From: Arctic95D-9 sp049594415
Lineage (GTDB): Bacteria; Verrucomicrobiota; Verrucomicrobiia; Verrucomicrobiales; DEV007
NCBI GenBank assembly: GCA_049594415.1
Contig: JBMYJM010000002.1
Span: forward strand, 124,001-188,000
Direction: 5' to 3'
DNA length: 64,000 nt
The notes under the pieces are model-generated. The model did not search any database, had not been told where the DNA came from, and was given only the letters and a program-made list of their open reading frames with translations. Shown here piece after piece: positions 43,373 through 52,711 of this stretch (positions are counted from its first letter, which is position 1; each line of letters begins with the position of its first letter). The translations under genes and the position numbers were made by a program.

Positions 43373-44140
43373 TCAGGTCCTCGGAACGAAGTCTGGAATC
43401 GCGTTGGCGTCGTCCCAACTCAGTTTCTCGATATCGGTGCCTGCCGACTCTTCCTCAAGCAGGATATTCCCGTAGGCATCTTTGACCCGTATCTTCACAC
43501 CCACCAGTTCATCCTCGCGGCTGACCTTGCCATCAAAGATATATCGATTGATCTCAACTTCGTTCGTAAAAATTTCAACGTCTCGGTTGTAGACCATCTC
43601 ACCGAGCTCTTTCGAGCCGGAAATCTTGACCTTGGGATCTTCAGTGGATGAGTAGGATGAGGAGTAAGTCCACCCACTCTCAGCGCTCTCATAGACACTG
43701 AGACGCTCTCTCCACACCACCACGTATTCGAGGGTGGCCGCCGGAAGCGTTTCCCGAGAAAGGTTTCGGATCGCGATATCGTAATTACCGAAACGCTGCT
43801 CGTAGGTGTAGTAGGAATTAAGACGATGGCGCTCGGTATTCGTCGCGTTGTAGTCCACATCCACCTCCAGGCGATAATCAGTCTTAACTTCTATCACCCG
43901 CGTCTTGAGCCAGTCCTTGATATGCTGCTGATCATCGAGACTGAGTCCGACGATCTCATACTGGAATTCGAGACCGTCCTCACGACGAATCTTAACCTGC
44001 CGGTTATCCGGCGATACATCGAGCAGCATGGCTGAAATTTGCTTGCCGTCCTTACTCGTGAACTGGTGATACTCCTGACCGGGCGCAGCCACAAGAAAGG
44101 CGAATCCCAGCGAAGCAGTCATGAAAGGCAGGCGAAACAT
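43373..44140 (-). CDS. Exported SHD1 (SLA1 homology 1)-like domain protein
   Basis: A 255-residue protein with signal peptide MFRLPFMTASLGFAFLVAAPGQ. Residues about 24-80 match the SHD1-like pattern frequent in Verrucomicrobia/Planctomycetes: FTSKDGKQISAMLLDV, VKIRREDGLEFQYEIVGLSLDDQQHIKDWL. The rest is a beta-rich domain with an unusual run of Tyr/Ser (ESGWTYSSSYSSTEDP). Function unknown; a protein-binding role is inferred from the domain. 47 bases downstream is leuB. Confidence 0.75.
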   Translation of the reverse strand: MFRLPFMTASLGFAFLVAAPGQEYHQFTSKDGKQISAMLLDVSPDNRQVKIRREDGLEFQYEIVGLSLDDQQHIKDWLKTRVIEVKTDYRLEVDVDYNATNTERHRLNSYYTYEQRFGNYDIAIRNLSRETLPAATLEYVVVWRERLSVYESAESGWTYSSSYSSTEDPKVKISGSKELGEMVYNRDVEIFTNEVEINRYIFDGKVSREDELVGVKIRVKDAYGNILLEEESAGTDIEKLSWDDANAIPDFVPRT

Positions 44141-44217
44141 CTAGACGCAGTATACGACAAATTGATGAAAAAGGCCGGTCAAAAAATGCGCCAGCACGGG
44201 ATGATCCGATTTGGCAC

Positions 44218-45255
44218 CTAAGGGCACGGGTTTGGGAAGCGGTGGTGAACGGTATCGATCGCTTTTCTCACTTCGCCAGGCAAGCTCACTTCCACACTGG
44301 CGATGTTTTCCTTGAGCTGCTCCATCGACGTCGCTCCGATCAAATTGCTGGCAACGTGGTGACGTTGATTGATCCAGGCCAGGCTCATCTGGGTAAGACT
44401 CATTCCGGCCTCGTTAGCGATTCTGGCATATTCCTCGATCGCCGCATCGCTGCTGGGGCCGTTGTATCGGGCAAAACGTTCCCATAAGGTCAGTCGCGCG
44501 CCCTCCGGCATAACCCCACCACGATATTTGCCGGTAAGGCGTCCAAACGCCAGTGGCGAATACGGCAGGGAACGAAGGTCCTCGTAATGACACACCTCCG
44601 AAAGTCCCGCATCAAAGGTTCGATTCAGGAGATTGTAAGAGTTCTGGATGGTGACGATTCGGGGCAAACCGAGACTTTCAGCAGCCTGAAGAAATTTCAT
44701 CGCACCCCACGGGGTTTCGTTGGAAAGCCCGATGTAACGCACTTTCCCCTGCTCCACAAGTTCCCCGAGAACTTTCAAGGTCTCCTCAATCGGGACTGAA
44801 TCATCCTGTTTCGGAGGATTGTAATCACGCCCACCGAACAGGGGCACTGGTCGATCGGGCCAGTGGAGCTGATACAGATCTATGTAATCAGTCTGCAGTC
44901 GCTTCAGGCTGCCTTCGACCGCCGCCATGATATTAGGGCGATCCAGTCGGGCTCCGTCGCGAATGTGGGTCATATGGGTTCCGGGGCCGACTACTTTGGT
45001 GGCAAGAATCACCTGGTCTCTTTTTCCCCGGTCTGCAAACCAGTTTCCGATGATCTTTTCAGTTTCGTGACAGGTCTCCGCCACCGGCGGGACCGGATAC
45101 ATTTCAGCCACGTCGAAGAGGTTAACACCCTGCTCAAGAGCGTAGTCCATCTGTTCGTGGCCTTCGGCCTCAGTATTCTGCTCCCCCCAGGTCATTGTGC
45201 CCAGCCCGATCAGGCTGACCTTGAGGTCGCTGCGCGGTATCTCGCGATATTCCAT
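44218..45255 (-). CDS. Aldo/keto reductase, Tas-like
   Basis: A 345-residue NADPH-dependent oxidoreductase. Blocks: LKVSLIGLGTMTWGEQNT, catalytic Asp/Tyr in GVNLFDVAEMYPVPP, the catalytic Lys in ILATKVVG, and the substrate-side His in DLYQLHWPDRPVPLFG, then YIGLSNETPWG. The DVAEMYP insert with PVPP is diagnostic of Tas-type enzymes. The physiological substrate is unknown. 77 bases from the SHD1 gene; no clear operon. Confidence 0.9.
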   Translation of the reverse strand: MEYREIPRSDLKVSLIGLGTMTWGEQNTEAEGHEQMDYALEQGVNLFDVAEMYPVPPVAETCHETEKIIGNWFADRGKRDQVILATKVVGPGTHMTHIRDGARLDRPNIMAAVEGSLKRLQTDYIDLYQLHWPDRPVPLFGGRDYNPPKQDDSVPIEETLKVLGELVEQGKVRYIGLSNETPWGAMKFLQAAESLGLPRIVTIQNSYNLLNRTFDAGLSEVCHYEDLRSLPYSPLAFGRLTGKYRGGVMPEGARLTLWERFARYNGPSSDAAIEEYARIANEAGMSLTQMSLAWINQRHHVASNLIGATSMEQLKENIASVEVSLPGEVRKAIDTVHHRFPNPCP

Positions 45256-45296
45256 TCAGAACTCTATCAGAAAAGAAACGAAAGCGTGAACCGCCT

Positions 45297-45836
45297 CTAG
45301 CCGTTGCGGATGATAAGTTTATTCTGTTTTCCACGGCCACGCTCCTCTGCCCAGACTCGATGCACGTGATCGTAAATCTGGCTGATGGTAGCTTTGTTGC
45401 TCATGCGGTATTCAGAAGTCTTCGCGTGAGTTGTGTCGGGATAATGCTTGGTCACGATGGAATCCACATTACCCATGCCCGCTTTCTCCGTCGCCTGGTT
45501 GGCAAGATCCTTGATACGATTGAACGTCGCGCTACCTGTCGTGATCGAGGAGGTTTCGTTTACTGATTCGATGTAGTAGAAACGCGCCGTCTGAGCACCA
45601 TCGGTGTCGACCGTCACTTCATAAACGCGAATGCCTCCGTCGATGAGGTATTCGTGCTGACTCACCGAAGCGATCTGATCAAGGCGGGCCACGAATCGTC
45701 CGTTAGAAGTCACCACCTCCCAGAAACCCGCGATACCGGCATAGGCACCGTCTTCCTGGGTCTGGGGCTGGTTTTGGGCAGAAAGAGAACCCAGGGTCAG
45801 GGCAAAAAGGACAACAAGGACTGAGGGGATTTTCAT
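45297..45836 (-). CDS. Exported hypothetical protein
   Basis: A 179-residue protein with a signal peptide (MKIPSVLVVLFALTLGSLSAQ); ATG 45836 is chosen because the frame upstream would put a charged stretch before it. The mature part is soluble, with a beta-rich part (FWEVVTSNGRFVARLDQIASVSQHEYLIDGG) and a helical C-terminus (SKTRRVWAEERGRGK-like). It is not recognised. Confidence 0.65.
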   Translation of the reverse strand: MKIPSVLVVLFALTLGSLSAQNQPQTQEDGAYAGIAGFWEVVTSNGRFVARLDQIASVSQHEYLIDGGIRVYEVTVDTDGAQTARFYYIESVNETSSITTGSATFNRIKDLANQATEKAGMGNVDSIVTKHYPDTTHAKTSEYRMSNKATISQIYDHVHRVWAEERGRGKQNKLIIRNG

Positions 45837-45910
45837 ATCGGCCAAGGGTATCGCAAACGGTTCGCGCTGTCTATGCACGATCCATGAAACCCTTACCTGA
45901 CCGGAAAGTT

Positions 45911-46381
45911 TCAGGCCAGCGGCTCCCAGTTGGCAAAAGTTGCAGCCTGGCCCACGCGGCTTCCACTTTCATCAATCAGGTTCCATACCGTGGCCTGCTT
46001 GATGAGGAATCGCTTCCCGGTTTTTGAGATCCGAATACCCGAGTAGTCGTCAATAAATCCATTTGTCCTGACCGCTTCCAGCAGCCGCTCTCTCTCGGCT
46101 CGCTCGGGAGTCTCTGCAGTGAACCGGGAGGGAGTCGAGGTGAATTCATCCCATTCCATCTCGAAAAGATCGAGAGCCGTCTGATTTCCGTAGGTCAGCA
46201 CGGGGTCTTTCTCCGTGTTGTGAGAAGCGACGAAGAAAGGTACTTCAAACAGTGCCTGCGAAACACCGCCAGGGTGAGCGTTATTCTCAATCAGCGGACG
46301 ACCAATGAGTCGTTCGTGGCTGCGAATCAACAGCTGCACGTGTTCTGCCTGGTAGACATTCTCCCGACAGGGTAATTTCAT
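45911..46381 (-). CDS. MEKHLA domain (PAS-like) protein
   Basis: A 156-residue stand-alone MEKHLA domain: VQLLIRSHERLIGRPLI, VLTYGNQTALDLFEMEWDEFTSTPSRFTAE and RFLIKQATVWNLIDESG...GQAATF. Related to PAS sensory folds; in plants it is the C-terminal region of HD-ZIP III factors, and bacterial single-domain forms are of unknown role. A small-molecule or redox sensing function is inference. Confidence 0.85.
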   Translation of the reverse strand: MKLPCRENVYQAEHVQLLIRSHERLIGRPLIENNAHPGGVSQALFEVPFFVASHNTEKDPVLTYGNQTALDLFEMEWDEFTSTPSRFTAETPERAERERLLEAVRTNGFIDDYSGIRISKTGKRFLIKQATVWNLIDESGSRVGQAATFANWEPLA

Positions 46382-46470
46382 CGCGGTACCTTATCGCCTT
46401 CCGACATCCTCGCAACGAAAGGGTGATTCGCTTTTTCCGGATAACACCGACCGGGCAAGCCGAAGAGTCG

Positions 46471-46713
46471 CTAGACAATGATCCTCAATGCAAAGTATGG
46501 CACGAGGTTGAAAGCAATCACCACGATCTTGTAGTAGGCGAGAAAACGGAAGTAGAGGCTCCCAAGCTCTTTTTCCTCGAGGCCGAACATCTTGCTGTGC
46601 ATCGCCATGACCCAGCCGCGACACGCCATCAGCATCACGGAAGAAAAGATCAGCACCCCCAGGTTGATCACAGAGCACCAGCCGAGGAAAGCGAGAAGAG
46701 AATCGGTTGTCAT
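46471..46713 (-). CDS. Small membrane protein, DUF6868-like
   Basis: An 80-residue protein from the ATG at 46713 (MTTDSLLAFLGWCSVIN). Two membrane spans (about 8-30 and 58-78) flank a short hydrophilic loop MAMHSKMFGLEEKELGSLYFRFLAYYK, a layout that matches the DUF6868 family. The function is unknown. The start is divergent from the PSD1 gene, with about 175 bases between them. Confidence 0.72.
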   Translation of the reverse strand: MTTDSLLAFLGWCSVINLGVLIFSSVMLMACRGWVMAMHSKMFGLEEKELGSLYFRFLAYYKIVVIAFNLVPYFALRIIV

Positions 46714-46889
46714 ACCGCATTCTACCTCAATTCGTCGCGTCCTCACTGGAATCCAGCGGAATCGAGTCCCGCTACCGACTTGGCAAGTTCTCTCTGTTAT
46801 TCGTAATCTTACTTCGAAAACTGTCCCAAATTTGCGTACCCCATATCTTGAGGACTTCACCTTTTCCCAGATTAAGTTGCTCCCGTAGT

Positions 46890-49800
46890 ATGAGGAAACC
46901 CATCTTTCAGATTTGCCTCCTGGCCGGATTCTCTTCTTCAGCGTTTGCCGAAAGCAGCGCCGTAGACTTCGCCCGCGACATCCGGCCCATCCTTTCGGAC
47001 AAATGCTTCTTCTGTCACGGCCCTGATGAAGAACATCGAGAAGCCGGCCTCCGTCTCGACCTCAAGGAAGACGCCTTCGCCGACAATGACGGGATTCGCG
47101 CATTTGTTTCCGGCGATCTTGATGCCAGTGAATCGTGGTATCGCATCATCACCGACGACGACAATGATGTGATGCCTCCACCCAAGGTAAAGAAGCCGCT
47201 TACCGACCAGGAAAAGAATCTCATCAAACGTTGGATCGAGAGCGGTGCCGAATGGACTGATCACTGGTCATTCGTCAATCCGGAGAAGCCGGAGCTTCCT
47301 GAAGCGGATAGCAAAAAGCATCCCGTCGATCAGTTCATCGCTGAGCGTCTGAAACAGGAAAAGATCAAGCCCTCCCCTGAAGCCGATCGTCGCACCCTGA
47401 TTCGCCGAATCACTTTTGACCTGACCGGACTGCCCCCAACTCTGGAAGACGTTCGCGCCTTCATCGAAGACAAGTCACCCAACGCCTATGAAAAAGTCGT
47501 GGATCGGCTTCTTGCTTCACCTCACTTCGGCGAACGGATGGCCCTGATGTGGCTTGATGCTGCCCGCTACGGTGACACCTCCGTGATGCACGCTGACGGT
47601 CCCCGCGATATGTGGCCATGGCGGGACTGGGTCGTTAATGCCTACAACAACAACCAGCCCTACGATCAGTTCTCCATCGAACAACTGGCCGGAGACCTTC
47701 TGCCTGATCCGACCAATGACCAACTGGTGGCTTCAGGATTCAATCGCAACCACCCGAGCTCCGACGAAGGCGGGGCTATTGCAGAAGAACTCCGGGTCAG
47801 CTACGTCGCCGACCGAGTCAAAACCACTTCTAATGTCTGGCTTGGTCTTTCCATGGAGTGCGTGCAATGCCACGACCACAAGTATGACCCGGTATCCCAA
47901 AAAGAGTATTACCAGTTCTACGCTTACTTCAACAACACGACTGACCCCGGCATGCAAACCCGCCGCGGGAACCAGATGCCGTTTGTTGAAATCCTAACCA
48001 CCCCCGAACAGGACAAAATTGATGCCGCCGGGAAGAAGCGGGACAACGCGATCGCGAAAGTGAGAAAGATCGAAGCTTCCAAAGCGAAGAAGTCTGAGGC
48101 CCCCGGGGAAAAAGAGCCCGCCGGGGCACTTCAGAAACGCCTCCAGAACCTGGTGCACTACTTCCCCTTCGATGACGTGCGTTCCCGGGTCCTCGTCGAT
48201 GCCGCGGGCGGCAAACACCTACTTGGACCGAAGGCCTCCAAATCAATTTCGGACGGCAAATTCAACCAGGGCACCCAGGTCGGCGAGCGCTTCTACGACA
48301 GCGGAGACATCACCGAGTTCAATGAAAAGAGCCAAATGACCTTCGCGAGCTGGGTGAGAATTGCAGACATCAATGCCTCCGGAGCCGCATTCGCACGAAT
48401 GGATGTTCAGCAAGGGCACCGCGGCTATGACCTGTGGATTCAGCAAGGGAAACCCGGCATTCACCTGATCAACAAGTGGCCTGGTAATGCCATTAAGGTG
48501 ATCTCTGAAGTGGCACTGACCCCTGGACAATGGCAACATGTCGCCGTCACCTACAACGGCTCGCGTAAGGCGGCTGGCGTGAAGATCTACATCGACGGGA
48601 AGGCAGTCCCCGCTACCGTCGAAGCCGACAAACTCACCGGAACGATCAAACCAACTGTCCCGTTCCGGGTCGGGGGTCGTTCCCGGGGCGCTGCTGCCAA
48701 AGCGCATCTCGACGAGGTTCAGATATACAACCGGGTTTTGACCCAGGCTGAGATCGCCTGGACCCAAATGGACCTGATCAAGGAGGCCAACGAGACAATC
48801 GCTGCCAAACGACACGCGAAGCAGAAGCGCATTCTCAGGAATCACTTCCTCAGCCGGGTGGAACCATGGAGCGTCGCCAAGACAGATGAGCTCCATGCCC
48901 GCCTCGAAATCAACAATCTCCTCTCCGGAAAAACCACGTCGATGGTGATGAAGGACAATGCGCCAGACGAAATGCGAGTGACCTACGTTCTTGATCGTGG
49001 TGCCTACGACGCTCCGAGAGAGGACGAAGCCATTTCGCCCGGAACCCCCGCTGCCCTGCCTCCCCTCCCTGACGACGCTCCCCCAAACCGTCTTGGTCTG
49101 GCACGCTGGATTTTTTCCGATGACAATCCACTCACTCCGCGAGTCGCAGCGAACCAGCTTTGGCAACTCATGTTCGGCAACGGTATTGTCCGGACTCCGG
49201 CCGACTTTGGCGCCCAGGGAGCCTATCCGACCCACCTTGAATTGCTCGACTGGCTCGCCGTCGACTTTCGCGAAAGCGGTTGGGACATCAAGCGGATGAT
49301 CAAGCAACTCGCAATGTCCGAAACCTACCGCCAGTCCTCAAACTTCCGCACCGAGGATGTGGAGAGGGACCCCGACAACTTCCACCTCGCACGCTCCTCC
49401 CGCCATCGCCTTCAGGCGGAAATGATCCGCGACAACGCTCTCGCCCTCAGCGGTCTGCTGGTCGACGAACTCGGTGGCCCCGGAGTAAAACCTTACCAGC
49501 CACCCGGATTGTGGAAAGAAGTCGGCCTGAGCGGCAAGCCGGTCTTCGTCCAGGACAAGGGTGACAAGCTCTACCGTCGATCACTCTACACTTACTGGAA
49601 ACGCTCGGCCCCGCATCCCGCCATGGTCATTTTCGACGCCCCCAATCGTGAGACCTGCGTGATCCAGCGACCGAGCACCAACACACCGCTCCAGGCCCTC
49701 GCGGCGATGAATGATGTGCAGATGATCGAAGCCTCCCGCCATCTCGCTGAACGAATCCTCAAGGAAGGCGGCTCGACCGATCACGCCCGGGCCTCGTGGG

Positions 49801-50030
49801 CATTTGAGCTCGCCACCGCCCGCTCCCCCGAAACCTCGGAGATCGACGCTCTCATCGAGGTCTACCAGCACAGCCTCACAACCTACGATTCCGCTCCCGA
49901 GAAAAGCCAACTGCTTGTCAGTGCCGGCGAATCCGGGAGAGACGAAACGCTGAAGCCCTCCGAACATGCAGCCTGGACTGTAGTGGCCAGCCTCATCCTC
50001 AACCTCGACGAAGTCCTGACTCGCAACTAG
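46890..50030 (+). CDS. PSD1-type protein: cytochrome c-like, LamG-like insert, DUF1549 and DUF1553
   Basis: A 1046-residue exported protein. The ATG at 46890 begins MRKPIFQICLLAGFSSSAFA, a signal peptide, and is preferred over the longer frame. Domains in order: a C-x-x-C-H heme motif in DKCFFCHG (about 40-46), DUF1549 with DLTGLPPTLEDV and RMALMWLDAARYGDT, and CHDHKYDPVSQKEYYQ with a second Cys-His cluster; then a concanavalin/LamG-like insert (about 480-610, FASWVRIADINASG, VAVTYNGSRKAAG); then DUF1553 at the C-terminus (LARWIFSDDNPLTPRVAANQLWQL...). It is coupled to the next gene by a 2-base gap. The role is probably polysaccharide-related or electron transfer. Confidence 0.88.
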   Translation: MRKPIFQICLLAGFSSSAFAESSAVDFARDIRPILSDKCFFCHGPDEEHREAGLRLDLKEDAFADNDGIRAFVSGDLDASESWYRIITDDDNDVMPPPKVKKPLTDQEKNLIKRWIESGAEWTDHWSFVNPEKPELPEADSKKHPVDQFIAERLKQEKIKPSPEADRRTLIRRITFDLTGLPPTLEDVRAFIEDKSPNAYEKVVDRLLASPHFGERMALMWLDAARYGDTSVMHADGPRDMWPWRDWVVNAYNNNQPYDQFSIEQLAGDLLPDPTNDQLVASGFNRNHPSSDEGGAIAEELRVSYVADRVKTTSNVWLGLSMECVQCHDHKYDPVSQKEYYQFYAYFNNTTDPGMQTRRGNQMPFVEILTTPEQDKIDAAGKKRDNAIAKVRKIEASKAKKSEAPGEKEPAGALQKRLQNLVHYFPFDDVRSRVLVDAAGGKHLLGPKASKSISDGKFNQGTQVGERFYDSGDITEFNEKSQMTFASWVRIADINASGAAFARMDVQQGHRGYDLWIQQGKPGIHLINKWPGNAIKVISEVALTPGQWQHVAVTYNGSRKAAGVKIYIDGKAVPATVEADKLTGTIKPTVPFRVGGRSRGAAAKAHLDEVQIYNRVLTQAEIAWTQMDLIKEANETIAAKRHAKQKRILRNHFLSRVEPWSVAKTDELHARLEINNLLSGKTTSMVMKDNAPDEMRVTYVLDRGAYDAPREDEAISPGTPAALPPLPDDAPPNRLGLARWIFSDDNPLTPRVAANQLWQLMFGNGIVRTPADFGAQGAYPTHLELLDWLAVDFRESGWDIKRMIKQLAMSETYRQSSNFRTEDVERDPDNFHLARSSRHRLQAEMIRDNALALSGLLVDELGGPGVKPYQPPGLWKEVGLSGKPVFVQDKGDKLYRRSLYTYWKRSAPHPAMVIFDAPNRETCVIQRPSTNTPLQALAAMNDVQMIEASRHLAERILKEGGSTDHARASWAFELATARSPETSEIDALIEVYQHSLTTYDSAPEKSQLLVSAGESGRDETLKPSEHAAWTVVASLILNLDEVLTRN

Positions 50031-50032
50031 TC

Positions 50033-51478
50033 ATGAATCCTCTGATCAATTACCAGCAACTCGAATCTCGCCGAAACTTTCTCGGCCGCTCCTGCAGTCT
50101 CGTCGGTGGTGCCGCCCTGTCTAGCTTGCTAGGTTCGCGCGCCTTAGCAGCGAACGATGCATCCCGGCACCTTCTGCCACATTTTGCACCTAAGGCAAAG
50201 CGCGTCATCTATCTGTTCATGGCCGGTGGCCCGTCGCATATCGACATGTTCGATTACAAACCGAAGATGCGCGATCTCCACGGCACCGAACTGCCGGATT
50301 CCATCCGCAACGGTCAGAGAATCACCGGCATGACCAGCGGTCAGTCGTCCTTTCCCTGCGTTGCCCCGATGTTCAACTTCGAGAAAGTCGGAGAACGAGG
50401 CACCTGGATGAACACCGACCTGCTACCCCACACCGCGGGCATCGCCGACAAGATCTCTATTATTCGTTCGATGAACACGGAGGCCATCAATCACGATCCG
50501 GCCATCACTTACATCAACACCGGCACCCAGCAGTTCGGGCACCCCAGCATGGGTTCCTGGCTGGCCTATGGACTTGGTTCGCTGAGCGAAGATTTGCCCG
50601 CCTACGTCACCATGATTTCCGTGGGCAAGAAACCCGGACAGGCTCTCTACGCCCGGCTCTGGGGGAGCGGCTTCCTCCCGTCGCGATACCAAGGAGTTCA
50701 GTTCCGTAGCGGAAACGATCCCGTCCTCTACCTGAACGATCCAGCCGGACTCGATCGTGGCACCCGCCGCAAAATGCTCGATGGACTCGCCAGCCTCAAT
50801 CAACAGCGCTTTGATAAAGTGCGGGACCCGGAAATCGAATCAAGGATTTCTCAATACGAGATGGCCTTCCGGATGCAGTCATCCGTTCCCGACCTAATGG
50901 ATACCTCGAAAGAGCCCGAACGAACCTTCGAACTCTATGGTGAACAGGCCCGGGAGAAAGGTAGCTTCGCCTCCAACTGTGTCCTCGCTCGTCGCATGGC
51001 GGAACGGGGCGTTCGGTTCATTCAACTTTTCCACCGTGGCTGGGACCAGCACAACAACCTGCCTAAGGACCTGGCTCACAACTGCCAGAGCGTCGACCAA
51101 CCCGCTGCGGCCCTGGTCAAGGACCTCGAAGAGCGCGGCATGCTCGAAGACACCATGGTTATTTTCGGAGGAGAGTTCGGTCGAACCATCTATGGACAGG
51201 GTAAACTTACCGAAGACAATCATGGCCGTGACCACCACGGACGTTGCTTCACCACTTGGGTAACAGGCGGCGGTTTCCAAGGCGGTCTAGACTACGGCAA
51301 AACCGACGACTACGCCTACAACATCATCGAGGACCCGGTTCACATTAATGACTTCAACGCCACCGTGCTGCACAATCTCGGGATCGATCACGAACGCTTC
51401 AGCGTGAAGCACCAGGGTCTCGACTCCCGCCTCACCGGCGTCGAGACTCGGCATGTGATTAAGGACTTGTTAGCCTAA
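50033..51478 (+). CDS. DUF1501 protein with Tat signal
   Basis: A 481-residue protein with a twin-arginine signal, S-R-R-N-F-L-G then a hydrophobic segment ending ALAAND (about 12-40), so it is probably exported folded. The sulfatase/phosphatase-like fold appears in FMAGGPSHIDMFDYKPKM, IFGGEFGRTIYGQG and HGRDHHGRCFTTW. It forms the constant partner of PSD1-type genes in planctomycetes and verrucomicrobia; the pair is thought to act together outside the cytoplasm, reaction unknown. Confidence 0.9.
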   Translation: MNPLINYQQLESRRNFLGRSCSLVGGAALSSLLGSRALAANDASRHLLPHFAPKAKRVIYLFMAGGPSHIDMFDYKPKMRDLHGTELPDSIRNGQRITGMTSGQSSFPCVAPMFNFEKVGERGTWMNTDLLPHTAGIADKISIIRSMNTEAINHDPAITYINTGTQQFGHPSMGSWLAYGLGSLSEDLPAYVTMISVGKKPGQALYARLWGSGFLPSRYQGVQFRSGNDPVLYLNDPAGLDRGTRRKMLDGLASLNQQRFDKVRDPEIESRISQYEMAFRMQSSVPDLMDTSKEPERTFELYGEQAREKGSFASNCVLARRMAERGVRFIQLFHRGWDQHNNLPKDLAHNCQSVDQPAAALVKDLEERGMLEDTMVIFGGEFGRTIYGQGKLTEDNHGRDHHGRCFTTWVTGGGFQGGLDYGKTDDYAYNIIEDPVHINDFNATVLHNLGIDHERFSVKHQGLDSRLTGVETRHVIKDLLA

Positions 51479-51506
51479 CAGGGGCAGGCCACCCACCAGG
51501 CCCCGT

Positions 51507-52052
51507 TCATTCCCCGCTCATGGCCCGGCGAATATCACCGGGTTCATACCCGTATAGTTCGGAGGGCAGCTCCGACTGGTGAATCTGCACCAACCGCCAA
51601 CTCGACGGCAGAAATGTTTCTTTCTTCCAAGTGAACAGAAAGGGTTCCTCCAGTCGGTTGATCCGGCGAGTCACTTCGCCCCCTGCCGGCCCGACAGCGT
51701 TGCCGCTTACCGTCAGGCGGACAGAGACCACAGCCTCACCGTCCTCAATCAGCAACCCCCGCTCTTCCGGCGTCAGCACCAGGGTCATGAACTGGCTCCC
51801 GACATCCACCACCGCCTCGGCGAAATCGTCGGCATCAAAGTCCCATTTGTCGTGGTAGCTATCTGAAACCAGCCGTCGAATTCGCGCGACATTTCGTCTC
51901 TCGATGCCCGAAATCAAGTCAGCCTGCTTCTTGGTGACAACACGAACCGGTCGCGTTTGCCAAACGACGAAGGAAACGATGAAGATGGCACCGGCAAGGA
52001 TGAGCCCGAATGTCAGGCGAAATCTTCCGAAATAAAAATTGCGTTTCGTCAT
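51507..52052 (-). CDS. Membrane-anchored hypothetical protein
   Basis: A 181-residue protein with one N-terminal membrane segment (about 9-31, LTFGLILAGAIFIVSFVVW) and a soluble domain that looks like an NTF2-type cone fold (IERRNVARIRRLVSDSYHDKWDFDADDFAEAVVDV... and SWRLVQIHQS). A GTG two codons upstream is an alternative start. Convergent with the DUF1501 gene (28 bases between). Not recognised further. Confidence 0.65.
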   Translation of the reverse strand: MTKRNFYFGRFRLTFGLILAGAIFIVSFVVWQTRPVRVVTKKQADLISGIERRNVARIRRLVSDSYHDKWDFDADDFAEAVVDVGSQFMTLVLTPEERGLLIEDGEAVVSVRLTVSGNAVGPAGGEVTRRINRLEEPFLFTWKKETFLPSSWRLVQIHQSELPSELYGYEPGDIRRAMSGE

Positions 52053-52131
52053 CTTCACTGGTGTTATTCTTCACACATAGCAACGTGTTGCAAATCTTCC
52101 TCAGTTCCTTGTTTGACTCCCATTTCCGTTA

Positions 52132-52617
52132 ATGGCTACGTACCGCCCAAACGTCGCTGTGATTCTTCGTAAGCCGAAGAACGGCAAGGTCCTCGTCTTT
52201 CAGAGGAAAGACCATCGTGGATGCTGGCAGTTTCCCCAGGGAGGCGTAGACAAAGGCGAGGATCTCATCGGAGCGCTCTACCGGGAAGTCGCAGAAGAGA
52301 CTGGAATCAGCCCGGATCTCTACCGAATCATCGCCTGCCGGACGGACTATCGTTACAAATTCCCTAACGGCCATCTCAAGAAAGGGCAGTATTGCGGCCA
52401 GACCCAAACCTACTTCCTCTGCGACTACTACGGCACCAAACAGGACATCGATCTGAAGGCGCACGTGCAGGAGTTCGTCGATTTCAAGTGGATCAAGCCG
52501 CATAACTTCGATCTCGGTGGGGTCCCAAAATTTAAACGGAAGGTTTTCCGGCGGGTTTTTAAAGACTTTTTCGGTATCAAGCGCCTCAGGAACTCCGACA
52601 ACTGGGAACGCTCCTGA
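52132..52617 (+). CDS. rppH: RNA pyrophosphohydrolase, Nudix family
   Basis: A 161-residue Nudix hydrolase that strips pyrophosphate from 5'-triphosphate mRNA ends to trigger decay; it also resembles Ap4A hydrolases. It starts MATYRPNVAVILRKPKNG; WQFPQGGVDKGED is the family block and the Nudix box G-x5-E-x7-R-E-x-x-E-E-x-G runs GGVDKGE...REVAEETGI. The basic tail KFKRKVFRRVFKDFFG is usual. It is a solitary gene. Confidence 0.88.
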   Translation: MATYRPNVAVILRKPKNGKVLVFQRKDHRGCWQFPQGGVDKGEDLIGALYREVAEETGISPDLYRIIACRTDYRYKFPNGHLKKGQYCGQTQTYFLCDYYGTKQDIDLKAHVQEFVDFKWIKPHNFDLGGVPKFKRKVFRRVFKDFFGIKRLRNSDNWERS

Positions 52618-52711
52618 TCCACCCGCCTAACTAAATTCTCAAGCTGAATGATTTGGGCTTCCGATTTTTCTGAATCAATGGAACACTGAGCTCGTCCATC
52701 TCAGACAGCTG

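Noticed and set aside
48243..49307. Long open frame opposite the PSD1 gene
   Set aside because: It lies inside a well-supported gene and shows no domain of its own.
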